Positions 1-8,026 of a stretch of DNA of 11,354 bases are shown here, piece after piece. The stretch is from an uncultured Parabacteroides sp. (GTDB lineage: Bacteria; Bacteroidota; Bacteroidia; Bacteroidales; Tannerellaceae), in contig CALBYC010000194.1 in the NCBI GenBank assembly GCA_937890135.1, positions 1 to 11,354 of the forward strand, in the 5' to 3' direction. Position 1 is the stretch's first letter, and every line of letters begins with the position of its first letter. The notes beneath the pieces were generated by a model, which searched no databases, was not told where the DNA came from, and saw only the letters and a program-made list of their open reading frames with translations. The position numbers and the translations under genes are program-made.

Positions 1-1005
1 TGCCACGGCCGGGGACATGTTCAATTTATTAGCCCGGGATGTATCTATGAGGAATGTGTCCAATACCCCCTTGTCGAAGATTTTTCTGGGCTGCGTTGCC
101 ACTCCCTCCTCATCGAAATAGCGAGCACCATAAGCCCCTACCTTATGGGGCTCGTCCCTCAACGTGAACAGGCTGTTCATGACAGGTTCGTTCAATCGAT
201 TCATCAAAAAGGAATTCTTTTGCTGGATGGCCACCCCGTCTATCGCATCCATGACCGGAGACATTAATTGGGAAGCATTGAGGTTATCGACTACCATCTC
301 ATATTTGCCCGTGCTTATCTTTCTCTGCCCCAGCTTGGACAAGGCTCGCTCCAACGCCTTCTCACCGACTCCTACACTCTTCAGATCTTTGTACAGCAGG
401 GAAGACTCGAACCAATACGATTCCGGGCGAACCTCGGATTGGTCCTTTACGCTGGCATTGGCATAAATGGAAAAGTAAGAAGAAGAAGACTCCCCTTCAA
501 AGCCATTGCTGGTTATCATGTACTTGTATTCCCGCTCATCCCCGTAGGCCGATGCGGCAGAAACAACCCGCGCATCTTTGCCGTACATTTCGGCACAGGC
601 TTTCAATGCCAACTCTTTCTTATCCTCCGGATTTATCTTGTCAAAACTTGCGTCCAACAATTGCAAGTCCGGCTTTCCCCCTTTGTAATAGCGAGATTCA
701 TCCGGCAGCGTGCGGTCTTTGTCTTCCGCTAAAAAGCGTGTCGCCTCTATATTCATCGGGATATACTGCTCCAATTCCCGTTTGTCCAGCCTGTTCGTCG
801 AGAAAGAGCCGAATCTGCCATCGACATAAAAATTGACGACCAACAAATTCTCCGAGGCCTGCTGCAACCGTTCCATCTGCATGTCCCGGACTTCAAAAGA
901 GCAACTGGTTCCATTATACAGTTTCACCCTTGATTGCTGGCAACCGTTTCTCAGGGCAAAATCCAATGCCCATTGAGCCATATCCTTATTATCTTTCGTA
1001 ATCAT
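1..1005 (-). CDS. tldE: TldE/PmbA-family subunit of the TldD/TldE metalloprotease (3' end beyond window)
   Basis: The reverse strand is open from an ATG at 1005 to the window edge (335 codons). It begins MITKDNKDMAQWALDFALRN and ends in-frame with a segment containing DTFLIDTSRANKLNMSPAVA, which resembles the conserved late part of TldE/PmbA proteins. No HExxxH motif is seen, as expected for TldE, the non-catalytic partner; TldD carries the zinc site. Known E. coli TldD/TldE form a cytosolic heterodimeric protease that degrades unfolded peptides and processes microcin B17 and CcdA. The gene lies 20 bp after tldD and is surely co-transcribed with it. About 100 or more C-terminal residues should lie beyond position 1. 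Start choice: GGAGG at 1036-1040 is about 30 nt before the ATG, too far for a normal Shine-Dalgarno, but well placed for an in-frame ATT at 1023. I kept the ATG. Confidence 0.85.
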   Translation of the reverse strand, partial: MITKDNKDMAQWALDFALRNGCQQSRVKLYNGTSCSFEVRDMQMERLQQASENLLVVNFYVDGRFGSFSTNRLDKRELEQYIPMNIEATRFLAEDKDRTLPDESRYYKGGKPDLQLLDASFDKINPEDKKELALKACAEMYGKDARVVSAASAYGDEREYKYMITSNGFEGESSSSYFSIYANASVKDQSEVRPESYWFESSLLYKDLKSVGVGEKALERALSKLGQRKISTGKYEMVVDNLNASQLMSPVMDAIDGVAIQQKNSFLMNRLNEPVMNSLFTLRDEPHKVGAYGARYFDEEGVATQPRKIFDKGVLDTFLIDTSRANKLNMSPAVA

Positions 1006-1025
1006 GATGCTTTTCAGATTAATGG

Positions 1026-2462
1026 TTATATTTCACCTCCAACGGTCAGCTTATCAACCAAAACGGAAGGCATACCGCAAGTCACAGGGACGGACTGGCC
1101 GTCCTTGCCACAAGTCCAACGCCCGTTGTCTATCTTCGAATTGTTCCCCACCATCGATATGTCCGCAAGTGCCCTTGGCCCATTCCCTATGATATTGACA
1201 TCTTTTATGGGCTGCGTCAGCTTGCCATTTTCTATAAAGAAACCATTCGAGACATAGAACGTGAAGTCCCCTGCGCCAATCTGTACTTGACCGTTTGTGA
1301 ACCCGCAGGCATAAATTCCCTGCTTCACGGAAGATATGATTTCTTCTTCGGTCACATCGCCTCCCTCCATGTAGGTGGCTCTCATTCTCGGGATTGGGGC
1401 TTGCCGGAAACTCTCTCTCCGGCCGTTTCCGGTAGGCTGTACATGATAGTAATTGGCGCTGATTCTGTCATGCAAGTAACTTGTAAGGACTCCGTCTTTG
1501 ACGATATAGGTTTTCTGTCCTTCCACCCCCTCGTCGTCCATATTCACTGCCCCACGGTTAGACATGATTGTTGCATCGTCCACCACGTTAATCCGGCTGT
1601 TACAGATCTGCTTGTGCAGCATGTCGGAGAAAATAGAAATTCCCTTACGGTTAAAGTCCGCCTCGAAAGCATGCCCTATCGCTTCATGCAACAATATGCC
1701 GGAACCGCCCGCAGCCATGACCACAGGCATTTCTCCCCCTTTAGGTTTCACGGCTATCAAAGACAATGCCGCATGACGGATGGCAGATTGCACCAAATCG
1801 ACCATTAATCCGTCGGTCAAAAACTCCGCCCCCATCCGGAATGAACGGGTAGCCACACCCTTCTCTATCTTACCATTTTCATCCAAAATACAAGTGGCAC
1901 TTATGGAAACGATAGGACGGTAATCATAAAACATTTCCCCCTCGCTGTTGCAGAAAAAAACATGGGAAACAGCATCACTTAAAACCGCATTCACTTTTAC
2001 AACCCGCTTGTCGGACTCGAAAAACAGATCATTCATTTTTTGCAAGAAGGGGATTTTTGCATCCATGGCTAACGTGTCCCAAGGCGTTTCTATCGGATAA
2101 AAATCATTATGGCACAACTTTTCCGTGAGATTCGGGATGGAATGCGCTTGGTGTCCGCAATCTGCGATTTGTGCTGCCACCCGTGCGGCGGAAAGCATTT
2201 CGTCCTTAGTTAAGTTCTCCACGTATGCGTACCCGGTTTGGTCTCCTTTCAAGACACGCACTCCCACGCCGAAATCGACATTCGATTGTGCATTATTCAC
2301 CGTTCCATCCAATAGTTGTAATCCGTGATATACAGTATGTTGAAAGTATAAATCGGCATAATCGCCCCCTTTTTCCAAGGAAGCAGCCAATACGCATCTA
2401 ATATCTTCTTCAGAAACTTTAAAGTAATTCCGTCCGAACTCTGCATTCTTTTTATCTAACAT
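1026..2462 (-). CDS. tldD: TldD-family zinc metalloprotease
   Basis: This is the catalytic subunit of the TldD/TldE protease. The zinc motif HEAIGH is at residues 259-264 (two His and the catalytic Glu), followed by AFEADF. The C-terminal part has the family's glycine-rich block (GNGPRALADISMVGNN) and WTCGKDGQSVPVTCGMPS, matching the family's CGKxGQ region. At 478 residues it has the normal family length, and it shows no signal peptide, so it should be cytosolic. The frame is open up to an ATG at 2504 (492 aa), but I prefer the ATG at 2462 (MLDKKNAEFGRN). The extra 14 residues (MKNDYFCRRTKGWD) are encoded over a TACTTTTG box at 2485-2492 that looks like the gene's own -7 promoter element, and a partial Shine-Dalgarno (AAAGG) sits just before 2462. 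It forms an operon with tldE downstream and is divergent from copA. Confidence 0.93.
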   Translation of the reverse strand: MLDKKNAEFGRNYFKVSEEDIRCVLAASLEKGGDYADLYFQHTVYHGLQLLDGTVNNAQSNVDFGVGVRVLKGDQTGYAYVENLTKDEMLSAARVAAQIADCGHQAHSIPNLTEKLCHNDFYPIETPWDTLAMDAKIPFLQKMNDLFFESDKRVVKVNAVLSDAVSHVFFCNSEGEMFYDYRPIVSISATCILDENGKIEKGVATRSFRMGAEFLTDGLMVDLVQSAIRHAALSLIAVKPKGGEMPVVMAAGGSGILLHEAIGHAFEADFNRKGISIFSDMLHKQICNSRINVVDDATIMSNRGAVNMDDEGVEGQKTYIVKDGVLTSYLHDRISANYYHVQPTGNGRRESFRQAPIPRMRATYMEGGDVTEEEIISSVKQGIYACGFTNGQVQIGAGDFTFYVSNGFFIENGKLTQPIKDVNIIGNGPRALADISMVGNNSKIDNGRWTCGKDGQSVPVTCGMPSVLVDKLTVGGEI

Positions 2463-2484
2463 ATCCCAACCTTTGGTTCTACGG

Positions 2485-2492
2485 CAAAAGTA
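2485..2492 (-). promoter_or_regulatory. Likely -7 promoter box of tldD
   Basis: On the minus strand this reads TACTTTTG, an exact match to the Bacteroidota -7 consensus TAnnTTTG. It lies about 22 nt upstream of the ATG at 2462. No good -33 TTTG is seen at the usual 19-21 nt spacing, so the call rests on the -7 box and its position. Confidence 0.45.
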
Positions 2493-2546
2493 ATCATTTT
2501 TCATCAGAGTTCTTTACATACATACGCAAGATTATTGATTTGTGCT

Positions 2547-2554
2547 TATCTTTG
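2547..2554 (+). promoter_or_regulatory. Likely -7 promoter box of copA
   Basis: The sequence TATCTTTG matches TAnnTTTG exactly and is followed by TTGCAGG, with the copA ATG 24 nt downstream at 2579. The -33 position (about 2523-2526, TACG) is a poor match to TTTG, which could mean that an activator helps the polymerase. I saw no clear CueR- or CsoR-type palindrome in the 2505-2578 gap. Confidence 0.5.
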
Positions 2555-2578
2555 TTGCAGGATTAATATAGAAACGCA

Positions 2579-5041
2579 ATGGAAACAAATCAAACGATCA
2601 AGCGCACCTTTCCCGTGTTGGGAATGAGTTGTGCGGCATGTGCCATCCGGGTAGACAAGACATTGCAAAAACAAAAAGGAGTTGTCGGGGCAAATGTAAA
2701 CTATGCAGCTGCCACCGCTACCGTAGAGTATGTGCCATCGCTTTGTTCTCCTGAAATCCTAAAGGAGTCAGTACAGGAAGCTGGGTATGATTTGGTCATT
2801 GAAACAGGCAGCCAAGTGGAAATGAAAGTAAAAGATGCGCAAGCCCAACGCCTGTCGCTGCTCAAGCATAAGACTGTCGCTGCGGTGCTGCTGTCCATAC
2901 CTGTTGTCGCCATCAGTATGTTCGGCATGGATATCCCGTATGCCAATTACATCGCATGGATGCTATCGACCCCCGTCGTATTCGGATTAGGAAACACTTT
3001 CTTTCGCAATGCATGGAGGCAATTGAAACATAAGACATCCAATATGGACACACTGGTTGCCAACAGTACGGGCATTGCCTACATCTTCAGTGTATTCAAT
3101 CTTTTCTTTCCCGAGTATTGGACGGACAGGGGACTGCATCCCCATGTATACTTCGAAGCAGCAAGTGTCATCATCACTTTTATTTTATTAGGGAGGTTTT
3201 TGGAAGAACGTGCGAAAGGCAATGCTTCCACTGCCATAAAGAAATTGATGGACTTACGCCCCCAGCTTGTGACAATCGTCGGCCCGGAAGGAAAGGAACA
3301 GAAAATCCCCATTGGCAAAGCCCAGACAGGAGACCTTATTTTAGTGAAACCGGGGGAACGCATTGCGGCGGACGGGAAAGTAATGGAAGGGCGTTCGTAT
3401 GTAGATGAAAGCATGCTTAGCGGTGAACCTGTCCCCGTAAAAAAGGAAAGGGGAGAAAAGGTGTTTGCCGGTACCATCAACCAGAAAGGCAGCTTCCTGT
3501 TCAAGGCGGACAGGGTAAATGATGATACGGTATTGGCCCATATCATTCACTACGTGCAAGAAGCGCAAGGCAGTAAAGCTCCGATAGAAAAGTCGGTAGA
3601 CAAGATAGCTGCCGTTTTTGTACCAGTTGTCCTTGGCGTAGCCCTACTGACTTTTTTGGCATGGATAGCCTTGGACTCGTCTTCCATGGGATTCACTCAT
3701 GGATTGTTAAGTGCCGTGACCGTCCTTATCATCGCCTGCCCTTGCGCTTTGGGACTGGCTACCCCCACGGCTATCATGGTCGGGATCGGGAAAGGTGCGG
3801 AAAATGGCATCTTGATTAAGGATGCGGAATGCCTGGAGACAGCATGTAAGATAGATACTGTCGTCTTGGATAAAACGGGTACCATCACGGAAGGAAAGCC
3901 GGTTGTCACAAAGGCCATGTGGGCAGAAGGGGCGGACTCCCATGCCAAATCTTTATTTTATAGTTTGGAGGCACTTTCCGAGCACCCTTTGGCGGATGCC
4001 GTCAAGCAATATCTGCCAGCTACATCATTCTCTGTCGAGCAGTTTGAAAGTGTGACGGGGAAAGGCATACAAGGAATTGTCGAAGGGAGGCATTGTTTTG
4101 CCGGAAACAAGAAAATGATGGAGGAGAACCATGTTAGCCTACCGGACGCATTGAAACAGGAAGCTGAAAAAGCCGCAGCCGATGCCAATACCGTCATTTG
4201 GTTCGCAAATGAACAAGAGGCATTGGGCTGGTTAGCCATAGCCGATCCGATAAAACCCACATCCCGGCAGGCCGTGCGCACATTGGAAGGCAAAGGCATC
4301 TCGGTTTATTTGCTCACCGGTGACAATGCAGAAACGGCGAAAGCTATAGCAACGCAAGCCGGCATTCATCATTACCGGGCAGAAATGTTGCCCGAACAAA
4401 AGGCTGCGTTCATCAAGCAACTTCAACTGGCGGGGAAATGCGTGGCAATGGCTGGGGATGGCATAAACGACAGTGCGGCTTTGGCACAAGCCAATCTAGG
4501 CATTGCCATGGGAAAAGGAAGCGACATAGCGATGGATGTCGCCCAAATGACCATCATTTCTTCCGACCTGACCAAAATAGCGGAAGCCATACAACTTTCA
4601 TATGCGACAGTAAAGACAATCCATCAAAACTTATTTTGGGCGTTTATCTACAATATCATCGGCATTCCTCTTGCCGCAGGGGTATTATACCCTATAAATG
4701 GTTTCTTGCTCAATCCTATGATTGCAGGAGCTGCCATGGCATTCAGCAGCGTCAGTGTCGTAACCAATAGTTTGCGGCTTAAGTCCAAAGCAATAGCAGA
4801 CGAGTCAAATATTCATATAAATAAAACAAAAATGAAACAAACGTACAAAATCGAAGGCATGATGTGCAACCACTGCCGAATGAGAGTCGAAAAGGATTTG
4901 AACCAGCTGGACGGTGTCACAGCCACGGTTACTTTGGATCCTCCCGTAGCAACCATTGAGTTTGAAAAGGGAGAAAAGAGCTTGGCCGAGCTACAAGCCG
5001 CACTGGATGAAGACGGATATAAAATAACGAAGATGGAGTAG
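2579..5041 (+). CDS. copA: Copper-exporting P1B-1 ATPase (CopA) with fused C-terminal CopZ-like domain
   Basis: An inner-membrane pump that uses ATP to export Cu(I) from the cytosol. Domains in order: N-terminal HMA metal-binding domain (about 8-75, GMSCAAC with Cys18/Cys21); membrane helices from about 90; actuator loop LSGEP (281-284); metal-binding CPC (387-389) in the sixth helix; phosphorylation motif DKTGT (Asp431); SEHP loop (His469-Pro470); GDGIND hinge (Asp627-Asp631). Helix 7 has N-x6-YN-x4-P and helix 8 has MAFSSVSVVTNS, the P1B-1 signatures for Cu(I)/Ag(I). After the last helix (NSLRLK) a short polar linker leads to a second HMA domain, residues 752-820, starting MKQTYKIEGMMCNHC (Cys763/Cys766). 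The protein is 820 residues, longer than one-HMA relatives because of this extra domain. The linker DNA is unusually A/T-rich and contains the in-frame ATG 4832, so a free 69-residue CopZ may also be made. The gene is monocistronic here and divergent from tldD. Cu specificity is inferred from motifs. Confidence 0.96.
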   Translation: METNQTIKRTFPVLGMSCAACAIRVDKTLQKQKGVVGANVNYAAATATVEYVPSLCSPEILKESVQEAGYDLVIETGSQVEMKVKDAQAQRLSLLKHKTVAAVLLSIPVVAISMFGMDIPYANYIAWMLSTPVVFGLGNTFFRNAWRQLKHKTSNMDTLVANSTGIAYIFSVFNLFFPEYWTDRGLHPHVYFEAASVIITFILLGRFLEERAKGNASTAIKKLMDLRPQLVTIVGPEGKEQKIPIGKAQTGDLILVKPGERIAADGKVMEGRSYVDESMLSGEPVPVKKERGEKVFAGTINQKGSFLFKADRVNDDTVLAHIIHYVQEAQGSKAPIEKSVDKIAAVFVPVVLGVALLTFLAWIALDSSSMGFTHGLLSAVTVLIIACPCALGLATPTAIMVGIGKGAENGILIKDAECLETACKIDTVVLDKTGTITEGKPVVTKAMWAEGADSHAKSLFYSLEALSEHPLADAVKQYLPATSFSVEQFESVTGKGIQGIVEGRHCFAGNKKMMEENHVSLPDALKQEAEKAAADANTVIWFANEQEALGWLAIADPIKPTSRQAVRTLEGKGISVYLLTGDNAETAKAIATQAGIHHYRAEMLPEQKAAFIKQLQLAGKCVAMAGDGINDSAALAQANLGIAMGKGSDIAMDVAQMTIISSDLTKIAEAIQLSYATVKTIHQNLFWAFIYNIIGIPLAAGVLYPINGFLLNPMIAGAAMAFSSVSVVTNSLRLKSKAIADESNIHINKTKMKQTYKIEGMMCNHCRMRVEKDLNQLDGVTATVTLDPPVATIEFEKGEKSLAELQAALDEDGYKITKME
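4832..5041 (+). CDS. Possible internally initiated CopZ-like copper chaperone (same frame as copA)
   Basis: An in-frame ATG at codon 752 of copA would yield a 69-residue protein (MKQTYKIEGMMCNHC... to the shared stop). That is the size of stand-alone CopZ/Atx1-like chaperones and has the CxxC copper site intact. The roughly 25 nt before it are almost all A/T (CATATAAATAAAACAAAA), like the unstructured leaders of Bacteroidales genes and unlike the rest of copA. Known parallel: E. coli copA also yields a free chaperone form of one of its metal-binding domains, there by ribosomal frameshifting. Internal initiation here is inference. The segment may simply be a fused domain with a flexible linker. 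Confidence 0.3.
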   Translation: MKQTYKIEGMMCNHCRMRVEKDLNQLDGVTATVTLDPPVATIEFEKGEKSLAELQAALDEDGYKITKME

Positions 5042-5073
5042 TCTGTAGCTTTGTCGTTTAATTATTATTTTTG
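5042..5073 (+). promoter_or_regulatory. Possible promoter of the GH78 gene
   Basis: TATTTTTG at 5066-5073 fits the -7 consensus TAnnTTTG. TCTG at 5042-5045 is a 3-of-4 match to the -33 TTTG with a 20-nt spacer. The start would fall near 5080, leaving a leader of about 95 nt that becomes very A/T-rich before the ATG at 5174. No clear terminator is seen between copA and this site, so read-through from copA is also possible. Confidence 0.35.
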
Positions 5074-5173
5074 TTATCCCGTTTTCCTTTACGCTTGTAG
5101 ACGAGCAAAAGTTATGACAAAACAGTGAAAAATCAATAATTCAATAAAAGATTCTAATTAAATAAACGAAAAG

Positions 5174-7789
5174 ATGAAAAGAAACATCATGAAAGACATG
5201 GCGATTGGCGTTGCCTTAATGACGCTATGGGGATGCGGATCCCCGTCTTCCAATCAGCCCTGTTCCCGCATCGCAGCCTTGGACGATGCTGCTTGGAATG
5301 AATCCGAATGGATTTCCGTAGTCAATGCTCCGGTAGTGACCGGAATAGTCGATAGCAATAACGGGCGCAAAAACGAACGGGCTGCCGATGGTGCCAGTTG
5401 GTTCGTCACAACGCTCAAAAATGAGCAAAAGGTGACAGATGCTCGTTGGATGACTACCGGATTGGGCGTGTACGAACTTTATGTTAATGGCCAACTCATC
5501 GGGGAAGAGATTCTTAAGCCAGGCTTTACCCACTATGCCAAGACAAAACGTTCTTTCACATACGATGTCACGAATGCTTTCAATACCGCTGCTGGAGCAG
5601 AGAACCAGTTGGCCGTACAGGTGACCCCGGGTTGGTGGGCCGATAAAATCATCACCCCCGGCGGACATGAAGGAATGATTGGTAAAAAAGTAGCTTTCCG
5701 AGGTGTGCTGGAACTCACTTTTGCCAATGGTTCAAAGAAATTATATGGTAGCAATACCTCCGACTGGAAAGCAGGCATCGCCGGACCGGTGAAACATGCC
5801 GACATTTTCGACGGAGAAGAATACGATGCCCGTGTAGCTCCTGGATTTGAAGAGCTGCAAGCCTTGTCCACACCGGAAAAGAACACAGAGTTCAATGGAG
5901 AAATACTTCCTTCTGACGGTGCGGAGATTTACCTGCGCCACGACTTGGCTTTGAAACCCCAGCTCGTCTATACATGGAAAGGAGTGACGGGCGAGAGTGA
6001 AGACGCATACGGCAAGGTTGTCGTCACCAAAGAGTATCAGCCCGGACAAGAAATCACCTTGCCGGCAGGAGAAACGCTCGTAGTTGATTTCGGTCAGAAC
6101 GCAGCTGCCGTGCCTTCATTCGTGTTCAGCGCCAAAGCGGGAACTAAGCTGACTTGCTTGCCTGCCGAATTGCTTAACGATGGGAACGGCGCCAAAGAAC
6201 GCGGCATGGATGGTCCGGAAGGCAGTTGCCATCGTACCAACCTGCGTTGCCCTGAAATTGGCATGATACTTGATTATACCTTCGCGGACAACAAGGGGTA
6301 CGCCAGCTTCACCCCGCAACGTACTTTCTTCGGCTACCGCTTTATCTCCGTAACGGCTACTGACGAGGTGAAAATAAGACAAGTGGAGTCCATCCCTGTT
6401 TCTTCCATCACCAAAGGCATGGAAACCGGCACGATTACCACTGGCAATCCTTCCATCAACCAACTTATCAGCAATACTCTATGGGGACAACGTTCCAACT
6501 ACCTCTCCGTACCTACGGATTGCCCGCAACGCAACGAGCGTCTTGGCTGGACGGCCGATACCCAGGTATTCAGCGAGACGGGGACTTTCTTTGCCAATAC
6601 GGACAAGTTCTTCCACAAATGGATGCGCGACATGCGCGACACGCAGGATGAATTGGGCGGATTCCCGGGCGTGGCCCCCGCTGCTCAGTATGGTTCAGAA
6701 CCCACTTCCATGATGCGCCTTGGATGGTCTGATGCAGGTGTCATAGTGCCTTGGGTCGTTTGGAAGCAGTTTGACGACAAGCAAATCGTCGAAGAGAGCT
6801 GGGCGTCCATGGAGAAATACCTCAACCACCTCGAAGAAACGAAGTATGACCATAACGCCAATATCGACCAGAACGGCAACTACCAGTGGGGTGACTGGCT
6901 GAGCTACGAACCGCTCGAAAGTTGTGGTGGCGGCATCTTTGACCATGACAAGAATGGGAAAAGCTTCATCCGGCCCGAGGCGGTCAGCTATTGGAACTTC
7001 CTTAGTGCTTGTTACTGGGCGATGGATGCCGGCATGATGGCAGATATGGCGAAAGCTACCGGCCGTGATGCGACCAAGTATGAAAAGATGCAAGCCGAAG
7101 CGAGACAATACGCCAAGGATACATTCATGAATCCTGACGGTACTTTCAAGACAAGCATCCTCAACACCATGCAAACGCCTGCCCTCTTCGCCTTGAAGAA
7201 TGGCTTGGTCGAAGGCAAAGCGAAAGAAAACATGATTGCCCGCCTGCGTCAAAATTTCGTCGAACATGGCAACTGCCTTCAGACAGGTTTCTTAGGCACT
7301 TCCATCCTGATGTCTACATTGACGGAGAACGGCATGGTAGACATCGCCTACGAGTTGCTCTTCCAGCGCAAGAACCCCAGCTGGCTCTATTCCGTGGACA
7401 ATGGCGCCACTACCATTTGGGAACGCTGGAACAGCTATATGAAGGACAAGGGCATGGGACCGGCCGGCATGAACAGCTTCAACCACTATGCTTACGGATG
7501 TGTCTGCGAATGGATATGGGAAACAGCGGCTGGAATATCGGCGGATGCCCAACAGCCGGGTTTCAAGCGCATCATCATGAAGCCCGTGCCCGACAAGCGT
7601 TTGGGCTCTTTGAAAGCCGAGTACGAATCTGCTGCCGGCCTTATCCAGAGCGAGTGGAAATACGAGGGCGACAAATGGATTTGGAAATTCACCGTTCCTC
7701 AAGGGGCTACCGCTTCTGTCACCCTTCCCGGGGAAACGGAGTCCAAAACGTATGAGGCTGGGACTTACAACATAGAGAAGACGTTGTAG
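5174..7789 (+). CDS. Alpha-L-rhamnosidase, glycoside hydrolase family 78, lipoprotein
   Basis: Removes terminal alpha-L-rhamnose from glycans or plant glycosides. The N-terminus (MKRNIMKDMAIGVALMTLWG, then Cys21) is a lipoprotein signal. The residues after Cys (GSPSSNQ) lack the acidic motif linked to surface export in Bacteroidota, so a periplasm-facing location is more likely (inference). An N-terminal rhamnosidase beta domain follows (about 75-240, with VYELYVNG), then a middle beta domain (about 290-410, with VVDFGQNAAA), the (alpha/alpha)6 barrel (about 425-770) and a C-terminal beta domain (about 795-865). The family motif DCPQRNERLGWTAD is at 449-462, with Glu455 at the expected general-acid position, and GATTIWERW carries Glu750, the likely general base. 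The usual TGD reads TAD here. At 871 residues it is a normal full-length member. No SusC/SusD, sulfatase or regulator is adjacent, so it is not in an obvious polysaccharide utilisation locus within this window. The exact substrate is unknown. Confidence 0.93.
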   Translation: MKRNIMKDMAIGVALMTLWGCGSPSSNQPCSRIAALDDAAWNESEWISVVNAPVVTGIVDSNNGRKNERAADGASWFVTTLKNEQKVTDARWMTTGLGVYELYVNGQLIGEEILKPGFTHYAKTKRSFTYDVTNAFNTAAGAENQLAVQVTPGWWADKIITPGGHEGMIGKKVAFRGVLELTFANGSKKLYGSNTSDWKAGIAGPVKHADIFDGEEYDARVAPGFEELQALSTPEKNTEFNGEILPSDGAEIYLRHDLALKPQLVYTWKGVTGESEDAYGKVVVTKEYQPGQEITLPAGETLVVDFGQNAAAVPSFVFSAKAGTKLTCLPAELLNDGNGAKERGMDGPEGSCHRTNLRCPEIGMILDYTFADNKGYASFTPQRTFFGYRFISVTATDEVKIRQVESIPVSSITKGMETGTITTGNPSINQLISNTLWGQRSNYLSVPTDCPQRNERLGWTADTQVFSETGTFFANTDKFFHKWMRDMRDTQDELGGFPGVAPAAQYGSEPTSMMRLGWSDAGVIVPWVVWKQFDDKQIVEESWASMEKYLNHLEETKYDHNANIDQNGNYQWGDWLSYEPLESCGGGIFDHDKNGKSFIRPEAVSYWNFLSACYWAMDAGMMADMAKATGRDATKYEKMQAEARQYAKDTFMNPDGTFKTSILNTMQTPALFALKNGLVEGKAKENMIARLRQNFVEHGNCLQTGFLGTSILMSTLTENGMVDIAYELLFQRKNPSWLYSVDNGATTIWERWNSYMKDKGMGPAGMNSFNHYAYGCVCEWIWETAAGISADAQQPGFKRIIMKPVPDKRLGSLKAEYESAAGLIQSEWKYEGDKWIWKFTVPQGATASVTLPGETESKTYEAGTYNIEKTL

Positions 7790-7831
7790 GTTTCCTCGCG
7801 AGGCTTTACCCGACAATAGCCATCTCTTAGA

Positions 7832-7873
7832 AAAAAGGCCGCATCCTCTTGGAAAATTGGTTGCGGCCTTTTT
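7832..7873 (+). terminator. Rho-independent terminator after the GH78 gene
   Basis: A perfect 12-bp stem, AAAAAGGCCGCA (7832-7843) with TGCGGCCTTTTT (7862-7873), encloses an 18-nt loop. The T-run on the right and A-run on the left make it usable on both strands. It lies about 40 nt after the rhamnosidase stop. Confidence 0.88.
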
Positions 7874-7901
7874 ATGAAAACTCCCCGGCCTTTCGGTTCA
7901 A

Positions 7902-8011
7902 ACTTCCCGGTGACATGGGAACGTGAAGACGGCAATAGGCGAAAAACTTCCCAAGACTTCCCTCCATTCTTCAAAAGGGTGGTTTCCCGAAAATAGGAGG
8001 AAAATTTCCCG
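7902..8011. repeat. TTCCC-rich short-repeat stretch, possible dispersed intergenic repeat
   Basis: ACTTCCC occurs at 7902-7908, 7946-7952 and 7956-7962, and TTTCCCG at 7983-7989 and 8005-8011. One copy forms an inverted pair, TTCCC (7904-7908) with GGGAA (7917-7921). The spacing is irregular, so this is not a CRISPR array or a simple tandem repeat. It may be a copy of a genome-wide intergenic repeat, which cannot be tested within this window. Confidence 0.35.
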
Positions 8012-8026
8012 TTTTAGCGTTCGCTT

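Noticed and set aside
268..732. Plus-strand ORF of 154 codons at the left end
   Set aside because: It lies wholly inside the continuous minus-strand tldE frame, has no recognisable content and no promoter; it is a shadow of that gene.
1..2462. TldD/TldE as part of a modified-peptide (RiPP, microcin-like) cluster
   Set aside because: No precursor peptide, cyclase, radical-SAM or exporter gene is next to the pair. The visible neighbour is a divergent copper pump, so a housekeeping role is more likely.
2505..2578. Copper-responsive operator (CueR or CsoR type) upstream of copA
   Set aside because: I looked for a palindrome around the -7 box and found none convincing. The absence of a good -33 box hints at activation, but no site can be named.
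6695..7267. Minus-strand ORF of 190 codons opposite the rhamnosidase
   Set aside because: It overlaps the catalytic domain of the GH78 gene and has no recognisable motif or start signals.
7902..8011. CRISPR-like array from repeated TTCCC words
   Set aside because: The repeats are only 7 bases, irregularly spaced, without uniform spacers, and no cas gene is present.
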